Below, in pieces: positions 48,151 through 57,133 of a stretch of DNA of 64,000 nt. The first letter of the stretch is position 1. Every line of letters starts with the position of its first letter. The notes beneath the pieces are model-generated. The model worked only from the letters and a program-made list of their open reading frames with translations, ran no database searches and was not told where the DNA came from. The position numbers and the translations under genes were made by a program. Source of the stretch: Erwinia billingiae Eb661 (GTDB lineage Bacteria; Pseudomonadota; Gammaproteobacteria; Enterobacterales; Enterobacteriaceae); contig NC_014306.1 of assembly GCF_000196615.1 (NCBI RefSeq), positions 2,852,001 to 2,916,000 of the forward strand, given 5' to 3'.

Positions 48151-50028
48151 ATGCAGGAAGTTATTATTTTGAATACATTAACGGAATTGAAAAAGGGTTA
48201 TCTAAAGGTATTTTTCTGGCTGCTATTCACACTGTTTCTCGTCCCCGTCATTACCCTGTTTTTTGCTGAATATGGCAACACCCAACTTGATCAGCAATAC
48301 ACGCAAATCTTCATGAACGATGCGCGGGAACAACATCAGGATACGGGCAAACTTCAGGCGTTTCTGCAGCAGAACCCGCCTTCCAGTGTCTGCGGCCCGG
48401 TAGATGAAAATCTGCAGGATTACAAAAACGCCGTCTGTGCACCGCAATCCGAACTGTGGCAGTTCTACATGATGGATAAAGTGGCATTCTGGACGCTGAT
48501 CGGTAGCGGCGTTGTCCTGCTGATGGTGCTGCTGTTCAGTGCGCTGGCCTTTAAAAGCCGCCAGGGACAGGTAATCAGTCTGGCGCTCGCCCGCAAGTTC
48601 CTGATGCTGGCCTGTTCGCTGGAAGTCATGGTGCAGGGCGGCATGCTGGTATGGCTCTCATTCTGGGGCACCGCCTTCTTCACGCAAACCTACTATCCAA
48701 AACTGGTGATGGCGGTAGGACTGCTGGTGCTGGCCGGTATGTATTACATGATTAAAGGCATCTTCAAAAAACTCCCACCGGAAGAGAGTATTGAAGGCGA
48801 AGTCGTGACCCGCGAAGCGGCCCCGGCACTCTGGTCACAGATTGATATGCTGGCCGCCAGAGTGGGCACCACGCCACCCGATCATATTGTTGCGGGTATC
48901 GACACCAACTTCTACGTGACCGAAGCCCCGCTGAACGTGAATGGGAATCCGCTCACCGGCCGTAAGCTCTATGTCAGTATTCCACTCCTGCGTCAGCTCA
49001 CCGTTGCGCAGGCTGATGGCGTGATGGTCCATGAACTGACTCACCTCCATGAAGGCGACACCGCCTCCGGCGCATTACTGGGACCGAAGCTGCACCGGTT
49101 TGATCTCTATATGCAGCTGATGGGTCAGAATCTGGCCACGCTGATCGTCTTCTATCCGCTCTATCTTTATCGCATGCTGTTTGAGCTGGCGTGGCAGCGT
49201 AACAGCCGTGAACGTGAGTTTGTCGCGGATCGCAATGCATCAACGCTGGTCTCCCCTGCCGCGATTATCGAATCACTGATCAAAGTGTCTGCGTATGCCA
49301 GCTACCGGAATGAAGTTGAGCGAAACTTCTTTAATAACCAAACGCTGCACGAAAATGAACTGGGGATCAGTAGCGCTATTGCTGCAGGTCTGCCTGAACA
49401 TGTCGCCTCTCCGGACTTTATCAGCGTCATCCGTGAGCAGAATGTGCCGCACCCGTTTGATTCACACCCGCCGCTGGCGGAAAGGATGCGCAACGTAGGG
49501 TATGAGATTAACGAAGCTGACTATGCCGCGATCGCCGCCGATTTCCCGGCACAGAGCTGGGTCGATCTGATGCCGGTTGCCGACGAGATGGAACAGCAGT
49601 TGTGGCAGAAATATGAACGCGACTTCTCCTCAGTGCATGAAGAGAGCCTGGCCTGGCGCTATCAGCCTGACGGTGAAATGGAAACCGCGCTGGTGCTGAA
49701 GCATTTCCCCAATGTTCCTTATACCCTGAAAGATGGCTCGCAGATCGTCATCACCTGGCAGGGCATCGTGGCGCCGAAAACCGGCGAAGTGCTGGAGTGG
49801 GATAACGTTAAAAACATCAACGTTATTCGTAGCTTCGGCCGGGATAAGCTCTACGTGCAACATGTGCAGCGAAACTCGCAGGGGAAAAAACGCAGTGAGA
49901 TCCGTCTGCCGGGCCTGAAAAAGGAGATTGAAGCCTTTAAAAACAGCCTCGGCTATTACTGGCATCGTCATCAGACAGTCAGGGCGTTACTGAAAGAAGA
50001 ATCGTCGGAAGCGACGCAACGCGCATAA
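48151..50028 (+). CDS. M48 family membrane metallopeptidase
   Basis: A 625-residue inner-membrane zinc protease. Four transmembrane segments (about 19-38, 112-133, 148-171, 184-203) precede the catalytic domain with HELTH at 294-298 and the third ligand in the ExxxD motif REFVAD (356-360). A C-terminal domain from about 520 (KDGSQIVITWQGIVAPKTGE) is an added module beyond HtpX or Oma1 length. The ATG lacks a good ribosome site; a TTG six codons on follows AGGA and may be the real start. A YiiG-like lipoprotein gene follows. Confidence 0.9.
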   Translation: MQEVIILNTLTELKKGYLKVFFWLLFTLFLVPVITLFFAEYGNTQLDQQYTQIFMNDAREQHQDTGKLQAFLQQNPPSSVCGPVDENLQDYKNAVCAPQSELWQFYMMDKVAFWTLIGSGVVLLMVLLFSALAFKSRQGQVISLALARKFLMLACSLEVMVQGGMLVWLSFWGTAFFTQTYYPKLVMAVGLLVLAGMYYMIKGIFKKLPPEESIEGEVVTREAAPALWSQIDMLAARVGTTPPDHIVAGIDTNFYVTEAPLNVNGNPLTGRKLYVSIPLLRQLTVAQADGVMVHELTHLHEGDTASGALLGPKLHRFDLYMQLMGQNLATLIVFYPLYLYRMLFELAWQRNSREREFVADRNASTLVSPAAIIESLIKVSAYASYRNEVERNFFNNQTLHENELGISSAIAAGLPEHVASPDFISVIREQNVPHPFDSHPPLAERMRNVGYEINEADYAAIAADFPAQSWVDLMPVADEMEQQLWQKYERDFSSVHEESLAWRYQPDGEMETALVLKHFPNVPYTLKDGSQIVITWQGIVAPKTGEVLEWDNVKNINVIRSFGRDKLYVQHVQRNSQGKKRSEIRLPGLKKEIEAFKNSLGYYWHRHQTVRALLKEESSEATQRA

Positions 50029-50038
50029 CCCGTTTGTC

Positions 50039-50074
50039 ATCGGCTCCCTCATCGCAGCTGGAAAGGGAGCCGAT
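50039..50074. repeat. Inverted repeat between M48 and YiiG-like genes
   Basis: Perfect 11-base arms ATCGGCTCCCT and AGGGAGCCGAT with a 14-base loop, 11 bases after the M48 stop. No T run follows; it may slow the polymerase or stabilise mRNA. Confidence 0.5.
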
Positions 50075-50127
50075 GCGGACATCAATTCCCAACCTGTATT
50101 TCTAACCGCATAAATAAAGGAACGATT

Positions 50128-51132
50128 GTGTTTAAAAGAGCAAGCAGGGCCATGATACCCGGGATGCTGGTGACTGCCCTTGTGCTGCCGCTGACAGCAT
50201 GCGACAACAGTGACAAAGCAGATGCAAAGCCAGCCCCGCAGAGTCAACCCCAGGCTGTTGCGGAGGATACCGCTGCGCAACTCACCACAAAATTAAACGC
50301 CTATGTGGGTTGCTTTAACACTACGGATGGATCGGTTCGCGACAGTGCCCTGCGCTATGTGAGCTGGATGGCGAATGCTGAAAAGGGGCCAACCGGCAAA
50401 GAGCGCAACGTCAACGTACTGGGCGAGGTCACGCCTTACGAACTTGAGAGCTGCACTAAAGCCATCAACCAGGCATCGAAGGCGAAACCGGCGTTACCGG
50501 CGCTGGATGCTGCAGCAACACAGTATCTGGCGGATTTAACGACATTGCAGCCGCTGGTTTCGCAGGCTCACCTTTACTACAGTCAGGAAGATTACAAGGA
50601 TGATGGCTTCGCGAAAGGCAAGCAAATGCATCCGCCACTCATGAAGGCGTTTGACAGCTTTATGAAATCCAGCGACCAGTTCGGTGCCGAAGTTGAAAAA
50701 GAGAACAATGAGGTCGTGGCTGCGCAACTGGTTGAGATTGAAAAGTCTGAGGGCCGGCATAGTCGCTACTACCGCCTGGCATTAGTCACGCAGGCCAAGA
50801 CGCTGGCGACCCTGTTTACCTCCCCGGCTCCCGACGTGGCACAGATGACAAAAGCGATTGATGCTTACAGTACGTTTCTGACTGAGGCAGAAAAGGCAAC
50901 GGCCAGCGAAGCGGGCAAGCCATTAACCTGGTCCATCTTCCAGGATAATGCCGGAACCTTCCTGAAAGACTGCAAGGATCGCATGCGTCGGATTCGCGAT
51001 AAAACACCTTACAGCACGGGTGAGCAGAGTCTGCTGAAAGCAAGTGGCAATTCGGGCTGGATGGTGTCAGGTTCACCGATGCGCGTTTTAAAATCCTATA
51101 ACGGACTGGTCGAGGCCGGTAACCGCCTGTAA
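50128..51132 (+). CDS. YiiG-like lipoprotein (DUF3829)
   Basis: 334 residues from a GTG with AAGGAA upstream. The signal ends at a lipobox (LPLTAC, Cys25) and is followed by an Ala/Pro/Gln-rich linker, so it is a membrane-anchored lipoprotein. The helical domain shows AYVGCFN, RYVSWM, GPTGKE and AHLYYSQEDYKDDGFAKGKQ, which closely resembles E. coli YiiG. The biochemical role of YiiG is unknown. A hairpin GCCCCA/TGGGGC follows the stop at about 51144-51163. Confidence 0.9.
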   Translation: MFKRASRAMIPGMLVTALVLPLTACDNSDKADAKPAPQSQPQAVAEDTAAQLTTKLNAYVGCFNTTDGSVRDSALRYVSWMANAEKGPTGKERNVNVLGEVTPYELESCTKAINQASKAKPALPALDAAATQYLADLTTLQPLVSQAHLYYSQEDYKDDGFAKGKQMHPPLMKAFDSFMKSSDQFGAEVEKENNEVVAAQLVEIEKSEGRHSRYYRLALVTQAKTLATLFTSPAPDVAQMTKAIDAYSTFLTEAEKATASEAGKPLTWSIFQDNAGTFLKDCKDRMRRIRDKTPYSTGEQSLLKASGNSGWMVSGSPMRVLKSYNGLVEAGNRL

Positions 51133-51332
51133 GCGGGCTGCCCGCCCCATGTGACTCTGGGGCAGGCTTCGTCAGCCGGGCTGTTGCCGTCACCTGCCGG
51201 ATGAAAAGCATAAGAAATTGTTTGCTGGGCAGATGCAAGGGCCGGAAAGCGCTCTATGCCGGAGAGCCATCGGGAACGCCTCATTTTCAGCTACGCTTCT
51301 TAAGTAAAATTTTCTTTATTCAGGAGTGAGTA

Positions 51333-51806
51333 GTGCCAACGTTGACCCCAGCAATTCAATCCGATCTTAAACGTTCATTGACGGCCACGCTTCCGCTTGG
51401 CGTTGGTATGATGGCAGCGATAGACGAAGTGATATTTCATCAGATTCTGGCCTGGCATCACTTTTTTGACTGGGAAACACCCGCTTTTGGCCTGTTTTCA
51501 GATGGGTTATTGCATTCAGCTGAACTGATTTTGTTTGTCCTCGGCTTTTTTATGTTTGCCGATCTGCGTAGCAGCAGAAAGCTTAACCGGACAGCAGCAT
51601 GGGCAGGCTTCTTTTTGGGTATGGGAGCGTTTCAGCTTTTTGACGGGATTGTGGATCACAAGCTGCTCAGGATTCATCAGATCCGTTACGTGGACAATGT
51701 TCTCCTCTACGACCTTATCTGGAACGCGGCGGGTCTGCTTTTATTGCTGGCGGGCTTCATTATCTATCGCCGGGCGCGCACGGCTGAACTGCAGACGGGA
51801 ACGTAA
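51333..51806 (+). CDS. DUF2243 membrane protein
   Basis: 157 residues from a GTG with AGGAG six bases upstream. It has four hydrophobic segments and conserved acidic/histidine positions typical of DUF2243 (IDEVIFHQILAWHHFFDWET, SDGLLHSAELI, FDGIVDHKLLRIHQIRYVDN), which may bind a metal. Genes of this family are commonly found next to ctaG-type genes, as here. Function unknown. Confidence 0.88.
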   Translation: MPTLTPAIQSDLKRSLTATLPLGVGMMAAIDEVIFHQILAWHHFFDWETPAFGLFSDGLLHSAELILFVLGFFMFADLRSSRKLNRTAAWAGFFLGMGAFQLFDGIVDHKLLRIHQIRYVDNVLLYDLIWNAAGLLLLLAGFIIYRRARTAELQTGT

Positions 51807-51821
51807 CCCGTGGAGCCAGCA

Positions 51822-52622
51822 ATGCATCACGCAGATGTGCCCCACTCCCCGATGTTGTTCGTTCTTCTGGTCATTATGCCTGCCGTACTGCTCTGCCTTT
51901 ATCTTCTGGCCGCCGTCAGAATACGTGGCACCGCCCGCTGGAGCTCGTGGCGTACAGCCAGCTTCACGGCCGGCATAGTGTTAATCGTGGTCTCCGTATC
52001 GCCGCCTGTGGCTGACTGGGCTCATCACGATTTGCGCGGTCACATGATACAGCATCTTTTTCTGGGAATGTTTGGTCCTCTGGGCCTGGTTTTTGGTGCG
52101 CCCGGATCGCTTTTGATGCGCTGTGTTCCCGCGAAAATGACACGCGTCATTATGAATATTCTCCGCACGCGCCCGATACGTTTTTTAATCCACCCGATAA
52201 CCGCTGCTTTCCTGGATATTGGCGGTATGTATCTTCTTTATCTCACCCCGCTTTTTGGGCTGACGATGACCAGCCCTTTCCTGTTTGTTTTTATCCATCT
52301 GCATTTTGTTCTCTCCGGGTATCTTTTTACCTGGTCTGTCGCAGGGCCCGATCCTGCTCCCCATCGCCCGCCGAGGTCCGTAAGGCTGATAGTCATTTTC
52401 CTGGCCACAGCGGCTCATGGTGTTCTTGGAAAATTAATGTACGGATACGGCTACCCTCTTGGGACCTCAGCATCTCCTGAGGAAATTCAAGCGGCCGCAC
52501 TGTGGATGTATTATGGCGGAGATATCGCCGAGTTATGCATTATCACCGGCTTCTTTGCAGCATGGTTCCGTCAGCGCAGCAGCCTGCCAGAGGCGATAGC
52601 AGGTAAAATCACACATAAATAA
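51822..52622 (+). CDS. Cytochrome c oxidase assembly factor CtaG-like protein
   Basis: A 266-residue, seven-TM Caa3_CtaG family protein. Conserved histidines occur in WAHHDLRGHMIQHLFLGMFG, HLHFVLSGYLF and ATAAHGVLGKLMYGYG. In Bacillus CtaG supports copper delivery to caa3 oxidase; enterobacteria normally have no such oxidase, so a copper-related role in the envelope is an alternative. The ATG at 51822 is chosen for GGAG six bases upstream. It follows DUF2243 by 15 bases. Confidence 0.9.
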   Translation: MHHADVPHSPMLFVLLVIMPAVLLCLYLLAAVRIRGTARWSSWRTASFTAGIVLIVVSVSPPVADWAHHDLRGHMIQHLFLGMFGPLGLVFGAPGSLLMRCVPAKMTRVIMNILRTRPIRFLIHPITAAFLDIGGMYLLYLTPLFGLTMTSPFLFVFIHLHFVLSGYLFTWSVAGPDPAPHRPPRSVRLIVIFLATAAHGVLGKLMYGYGYPLGTSASPEEIQAAALWMYYGGDIAELCIITGFFAAWFRQRSSLPEAIAGKITHK

Positions 52623-52643
52623 CAGGAACACCCCACACGGGGT

Positions 52644-52994
52644 TCACATCAGCTCAATACCAAAACGGCGAAGTAACAGCGCATATCCCCAAAAAAGCAG
52701 CACGGTCATAAGGCAGGAGGCCAGCAGCGCGACCCAGAATCCCCACCGCTGAAAAATGAAGGGAAAGCAAAGAAACATGGGCAGTGTCGGTACGACATAC
52801 CAAAATGTGTACCATGCATGATTCGCTATTTTCTCTTGGGTTTGCCCCTCAAGCTTCATCCATATCAGCACCAAAACGGTCACCAGTGGCAATGCCGCCA
52901 GCAGACCACCCAACCGGTCGCTTCGTTTTGCCGCCTCGGAGATAAGCACTATCATCCCAGCGGTTATCGCATACTTCACAATCAGCCAGATCAT
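52644..52994 (-). CDS. DUF3147 small membrane protein
   Basis: 116 residues from the ATG at 52994, with GAGG six bases upstream; the frame open to 53132 has no such site. Four hydrophobic segments are seen: YAITAGMIVLISEAAKR, GGLLAALPLVTVLVLIWM, YVVPTLPMFLCFPFIF and VALLASCLMTVLLFWGYA. The layout matches the DUF3147 family. Convergent with ctaG. Function unknown. Confidence 0.82.
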   Translation of the reverse strand: MIWLIVKYAITAGMIVLISEAAKRSDRLGGLLAALPLVTVLVLIWMKLEGQTQEKIANHAWYTFWYVVPTLPMFLCFPFIFQRWGFWVALLASCLMTVLLFWGYALLLRRFGIELM

Positions 52995-53120
52995 CTCATT
53001 CCTCTTGTCCTGAACACGGGTGTTTAGCGTAGCATCCGTTACGCCGATCCTGTGATCCGATGATTCGCCTATCCCTATTTTATTACCTTTATCACTGGCA
53101 GAAGCACCATCGCATTTACG

Positions 53121-53155
53121 CTTATCCCTCACCCAACAGGCAAAGCGCTATGTTC
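53121..53155 (+). repeat. Direct repeat of the umuC start region (copy 1)
   Basis: This 35-base segment matches 60236-60270 at 31 positions; the second copy includes the umuC start codon. Homology stops just after ATGTT. No LexA box or polymerase coding sequence follows here. Confidence 0.75.
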
Positions 53156-53262
53156 AGAATGCCGTCTATAAGACTGGCATCAGCTTTGTCTTCATCCGAT
53201 GCGTTCTCTTTCGTCAGTGCCGGGACAAATGGCAGAGCAATTCCCACCAGGAATTTTTGTGC

Positions 53263-53286
53263 AAAAAAAAGCCAGCTTCCGCTGGC
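53263..53286 (-). terminator. Rho-independent terminator of the quinone oxidoreductase gene
   Basis: Minus strand GCCAGC-GGAA-GCTGGC followed by eight T, nine bases past the stop codon. Confidence 0.9.
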
Positions 53287-53294
53287 CTGATTTG

Positions 53295-54302
53295 TTAAAT
53301 TTCTATGACAATTTTACCCGTGTGCTTACCGGCAAGCTGATGCCGAAATGCGTCCTGCAGTTCCCCGAGCGGCAAAACTTTATCAATTACGGGACGTACA
53401 TCAGAGGCTTCAAAGGCGCGAATCATCTCTTTCTGATGCTCACGACTTCCAACGGTGATGCCCCGTACGGTTAGCTGCTTGCCCATTATTGCCGCCGTCG
53501 GGACTTCTCCCGCAATGCCGGTAAACACGCCAATAAGTGTAATCCTGCCGCCTATGCGCGCTGCGGCAATTGACTGTGCCAGCGTACCGGGGCCGCCAAT
53601 TTCAATTACATGATCAACCCCCCGTCCACCGGTGAGCTCGAAGATTTTTTTACCCCACTGCGGCTCTTCACGATAATTAACGACACCAGCAACACCCTGA
53701 TGACGCAGCCAGGCCATTTTCTCTTCAGAGGAAGAGGTGCCCCAGACCCGGGCTCCGGTCATTTTTGCCAGCTGCAGGGCAAAAACGGATACGCCCCCGG
53801 TGCCCAGGATAAGAACATCTTCTCCCGGACGCAGTTCGCCTTCGGTAATCAACGCCCGCCAGGCCGTCAGTGCTGCGGTAGGGAGCGTTGACGCCTCTGC
53901 ATGCGTCCATCCTGAGGGGGAATGCGTGAAGAAACGGGCGGGTCGTACAACGTATTCCGTGGCATATCCATCAATGCCGTCTCCGGGCGTTCGGCTGAAA
54001 CCGGCGAGTGGGCACTCTCCTTTGTCCCAGTCGGGAAAAAATGTGGATACCACCGCATCCCCGGGCTGAAAATCTGTGACGTCTTCTCCGATGCTTTCGA
54101 CAGTACCAGCGCCGTCAGACATCAGGATACGACCTTGCTGCGCGGGCAGGATACCCGCAGCGACGTTGTAATCGTGAAAGTTAATCGAGACATTGTGAAT
54201 GCGGACGCGTATTTCACCTTTGCCGGGCTGGCCCGGATCGGTAACGTCGGTAAAGACAATATTTTCTATGCCCGCTTCATTGCCAAGGAGTACAGCTTTC
54301 AT
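53295..54302 (-). CDS. Zinc-type alcohol dehydrogenase / quinone oxidoreductase family protein
   Basis: A 335-residue medium-chain dehydrogenase/reductase. The GroES-like half has VSINFHDYNVAAG and DGAGTVESIGEDVTDFQPGD; the Rossmann half has EDVLILGTGGVSVFALQLAK and GVDHVIEIGGPGTLAQ. Most zinc ligands of true alcohol dehydrogenases are not evident, so an NADPH-dependent reductase is more likely. It is divergent from an HxlR regulator with a 79-base gap, a common regulator-target pair for aldehyde or quinone stress. Confidence 0.92.
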   Translation of the reverse strand: MKAVLLGNEAGIENIVFTDVTDPGQPGKGEIRVRIHNVSINFHDYNVAAGILPAQQGRILMSDGAGTVESIGEDVTDFQPGDAVVSTFFPDWDKGECPLAGFSRTPGDGIDGYATEYVVRPARFFTHSPSGWTHAEASTLPTAALTAWRALITEGELRPGEDVLILGTGGVSVFALQLAKMTGARVWGTSSSEEKMAWLRHQGVAGVVNYREEPQWGKKIFELTGGRGVDHVIEIGGPGTLAQSIAAARIGGRITLIGVFTGIAGEVPTAAIMGKQLTVRGITVGSREHQKEMIRAFEASDVRPVIDKVLPLGELQDAFRHQLAGKHTGKIVIEI

Positions 54303-54381
54303 CGTGAAGGTTTTCCCCGTATCGGATAGAGTAAACTATGACTTTAGCCCTCTTTAACGCCCAGGATAAATACCTACAAAA

Positions 54382-54762
54382 ATGTCTGTATTCTCTGAAC
54401 CTGCTGAAGTAAAAAAAAATGTGCTGGCGACCCGCTTACGTAACGGTGAAACATTTGATGCGACCTGCCCTTCCAGAAGGCTACTCAGTCACCTGACAAG
54501 CCGGTGGGGAACCCTGACGCTGATAACCCTGCTGGATGGTACTCATCGTTTTGGAGAGCTGAAACGTAAAATGGGCGGAATTAACGAAAGAATGTTGATA
54601 AAAACGCTGAAGGAACTTGAAAGCACGTCACTGGTCCACAGAAAGGTTTATCCCGTTTTACCGCCTCATACTGAATATGCGCTCACCGCTCAGGGACGTG
54701 AGGCGGCGGCACATATTGAAAGGCTGACTGACTGGATAAGTAATCACATTGACGGCACATGA
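54382..54762 (+). CDS. HxlR family transcriptional regulator
   Basis: 126 residues with a winged helix-turn-helix (SHLTSRWGTLTLITLLDGTH, RFGELKRKMGGINERMLIK, TLKELESTSLVHRKVYP). A cysteine just before the domain (ATCPSRR, residue 29) is at the position used for redox or electrophile sensing in HypR and QorR-type members. Divergent from the oxidoreductase gene, its probable target. Confidence 0.92.
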   Translation: MSVFSEPAEVKKNVLATRLRNGETFDATCPSRRLLSHLTSRWGTLTLITLLDGTHRFGELKRKMGGINERMLIKTLKELESTSLVHRKVYPVLPPHTEYALTAQGREAAAHIERLTDWISNHIDGT

Positions 54763-54905
54763 AGCCGGACGGTGAATTATGTATTGGATGCGACTCTGGC
54801 CGGCGCGCGGACTTTAATCATTAATGAAAATAATGCACCGCTAGCTTCGGTTTTCGATTTCGCACACACGGCTTTTTTCATTTTTTGTAAAAATCTGCAA
54901 GAAGA

Positions 54906-55868
54906 TCAGATCCCAGCTTCGCGAATATCATGCGCGTTAATGGCACCGATAACCCGTCCCGCATCAGACGTCACGGGTGCTGCAGATATTTTATGTTGCT
55001 GAAATAAAGCCAGCGCCTCAACAGCGTGCTGACCTGCAGATAAACTCAGGCCGGGTGAGGTCATTGCATCCTTAATTTGCGCGCGGAGTGAACCGTCCTT
55101 CAGCAACCACCTGCGCAAATCTCCATCAGTAAAAATTCCCGCCAGCTTCCGGTCATCGGCCGTTACGGCAACAAGACCCAGCCCGGTACGCGTCAGCTCA
55201 AACAGTGCGTCATGCACGGTTGCAGACTGATTTACCCGCGGAATTCTCTCCTCAGTGCGCATAATATTTTCCACCCGGCACAACAGCCGTGTGCCAAGGC
55301 TTCCGGCAGGATGCGTCCGGGCGTAATCATGTTCACTGAAGTTACGTGCCCGCATCAGTGCTATTGCCATGGCGTCGCCCATGATCAGCGTATTAACTGC
55401 CGAAGATGTTGGCGCAAGTCCGAGAGGACAGGCTTCTTTGCTGACGTGAATATTGATGCAATGATCGGCTCCTTCACCCAGCGGCGAAGAGGGATTGCCG
55501 GTAAACGCGATGATGCTGACCGGGAGATCCTTAAGTAACGGCACCATAAGGCGAAACTCTGCGGCGTAGCCGGAATACGAAATCAGAATAACGACATCCC
55601 CGGCAGCAATCATACCGAGATCGCCATGCAGGGCTTCGGCAGGATGAACATAAAAAGCCGGCGTACCGGTGCTGGCCAGCGTGGCAGCGATTTTACGTCC
55701 GATATGGCCTGACTTCCCGATTCCGCTGACGATCACTTTCCCCTCGCAGAGATGTATTCGTCTGCAGGCCTGATAAAATTCATCGTCCAGCCGTTCAGTC
55801 AGGCGTGCTGCTTCGTGGAGTTCGGTTTCAATCGTCTCCCTGGCTGCTGTGAGTATCAGATCTTTCAT
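54906..55868 (-). CDS. srlQ: Arabinose-5-phosphate isomerase SrlQ/GutQ
   Basis: A 320-residue isomerase (E. coli GutQ 321) converting ribulose-5-phosphate to arabinose-5-phosphate. The SIS domain has VIVSGIGKSGHIGRKIAATL, HPAEALHGDLGMIAAGDVVI and GLAPTSSAVNTLIMGDAMAI; two CBS domains follow from about 200 (MRTEERIPRV... and MTSPGLSLSAGQHAVEAL). Last gene of the srlAEBDMRQ operon, three bases after srlR. Confidence 0.95.
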   Translation of the reverse strand: MKDLILTAARETIETELHEAARLTERLDDEFYQACRRIHLCEGKVIVSGIGKSGHIGRKIAATLASTGTPAFYVHPAEALHGDLGMIAAGDVVILISYSGYAAEFRLMVPLLKDLPVSIIAFTGNPSSPLGEGADHCINIHVSKEACPLGLAPTSSAVNTLIMGDAMAIALMRARNFSEHDYARTHPAGSLGTRLLCRVENIMRTEERIPRVNQSATVHDALFELTRTGLGLVAVTADDRKLAGIFTDGDLRRWLLKDGSLRAQIKDAMTSPGLSLSAGQHAVEALALFQQHKISAAPVTSDAGRVIGAINAHDIREAGI

Positions 55869-55871
55869 AAA

Positions 55872-56639
55872 TTATTCCTCTCCGGCGATGATGACCTCAA
55901 TGCCTTTTTCCCTGAACTGCGCCAGAATGTCGTCACCTATATCATTATCAGTGATTAACACATCTACAACGTCAAGGCTGCACACCACATTCGGGCTGCG
56001 GCGGCCAAACTTGGAAGAGTCCACGAGTAGCACGATTTTTTTTGCTGCCTGGCACATGGCCTGGCTGACAGCAAACACCTCATTAAATGTGGTCACGCCA
56101 GCAGTCAGATCAACACCATCTGCACCAATAAACAGGGTATCAAAACTGAATTTACTGAAAGCAGACTCAGCCAGGCTGCCGTGAAAAGAGGCCGATGTCT
56201 TACGGAAAGTGCCGCCCGGCATGAGGATCACCTGATCGTTGTTCAACTCAACCAGTTCATTAACGATACTCAGGCTGTTAGTCATGATCGTAATGTTGTT
56301 GAAGCGCGCAAGGTGCGGCACCATTTGGAGAACGGTGCTGCCGGCGTCAAATATCAGCGAGTCGCCTTCACTGATGAACGCTGCGGCGCGTCCTGCAATC
56401 CGCTTTTTCTTTTCCGTATTAATGAGCGTTTTCCTGTCAATCGGCTGGTCCCCCTCATCGCGGTTTAGCATCACCCCGCCATAGGTTCGGATTACAGCCC
56501 CCTCCTGCTGGAGCCGCGTGAGATCCTTCCTGATGGTTGTTCCGGTAGTATTAAAGTGAGCAATAAGCGCATCTACAGTAGTGCGGCCGTTCTGCTGTAA
56601 ATAATCCAGAATTAACGCCTGACGCTGTATCGGTTTCAT
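55872..56639 (-). CDS. srlR: Sorbitol operon repressor SrlR (DeoR family)
   Basis: A 255-residue DeoR-type repressor: helix-turn-helix in [20 protein letters not shown] and [19 protein letters not shown], then a sugar-phosphate sensing domain with [18 protein letters not shown] and [13 protein letters not shown]. By position and family it is SrlR, repressing srl until sorbitol-6-phosphate or a related signal appears. A CTTTCAT half-site lies ten bases before the start and a perfect dyad of the same unit 72 bases upstream, so it may be autoregulated. Confidence 0.95.
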   Translation of the reverse strand: MKPIQRQALILDYLQQNGRTTVDALIAHFNTTGTTIRKDLTRLQQEGAVIRTYGGVMLNRDEGDQPIDRKTLINTEKKKRIAGRAAAFISEGDSLIFDAGSTVLQMVPHLARFNNITIMTNSLSIVNELVELNNDQVILMPGGTFRKTSASFHGSLAESAFSKFSFDTLFIGADGVDLTAGVTTFNEVFAVSQAMCQAAKKIVLLVDSSKFGRRSPNVVCSLDVVDVLITDNDIGDDILAQFREKGIEVIIAGEE

Positions 56640-56648
56640 AAGTATGTC

Positions 56649-56725
56649 CTTTCATTTGCCGAATTCCCTGACCATCCCCGACTTTGAAACTCGCGATGTA
56701 AAGGAATATTCTTTCATAATGAAAG
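56649..56725. promoter_or_regulatory. SrlR-type operator between srlM and srlR
   Basis: CTTTCAT-A-ATGAAAG at 56711-56725 is a perfect dyad and another CTTTCAT is at 56649-56655. The same unit occurs at the srlA promoter, which points to SrlR binding and a secondary srlR promoter. Confidence 0.65.
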
Positions 56726-56728
56726 CTA

Positions 56729-57090
56729 TCATCTTCTATTTGAAATGGCTAACGTCAGTGCCTCCTGCAGCATCTTATTTGCAGGAAATATGACTTCGGA
56801 ACGTATTTCATCCAGTCGGATGCCATTAAGCGTTGCTTCTGCGTAAGGGCGTGAGAAAACCGTAAACCCTTTCATAACAAAATTGTTTGTTATAACCCCT
56901 GCTCGCTAATGGCAAGGGCCAGCACCACCCGGGGTTTAAAGCGGCCTGTTGAGCGGCCAATTTTTACAACCCCGTAGCCTGAGAGGGCCGTAAGTGCGCG
57001 ATTGAAGCGGTTGATCTGCAGCCAGCCCAGTGCTATTTGCCCGGTCCAGGCCAGGGCTGCGCTTACGATGAGAGCGTTGACAGGTTCCAT
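56729..57090 (-). pseudogene. srlM: Glucitol operon activator SrlM, frameshifted
   Basis: The ATG at 57090 (AAGGAG upstream) opens MEPVNALIVSAALAWTGQIA through GRSTGRFKPRVVLALAISEQ, matching E. coli SrlM, then stops at 56890 after 66 residues. The next frame continues without a break as FVMKGFTVFSRPYAEA, SEVIFP and ALTLAIS to a TGA at 56729-56731, matching the rest of SrlM (119 residues in E. coli). The shift maps to the run GGGG (minus strand, 56896-56899); adding one G restores a 120-residue protein. Either a recent mutation, a phase-variable run, or a sequencing error. Confidence 0.88.
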
Positions 57091-57133
57091 AGCTTTCTCC
57101 TTATACCGGCAGCCTTCACTGCCGGTATGTCTG

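Noticed and set aside
53060..53290. 76-codon plus-strand frame containing the umuC-start repeat
   Set aside because: After the 35-base repeat there is no similarity to UmuC or UmuD, and the frame ends in the oxidoreductase terminator; treated as a repeat, not a gene.
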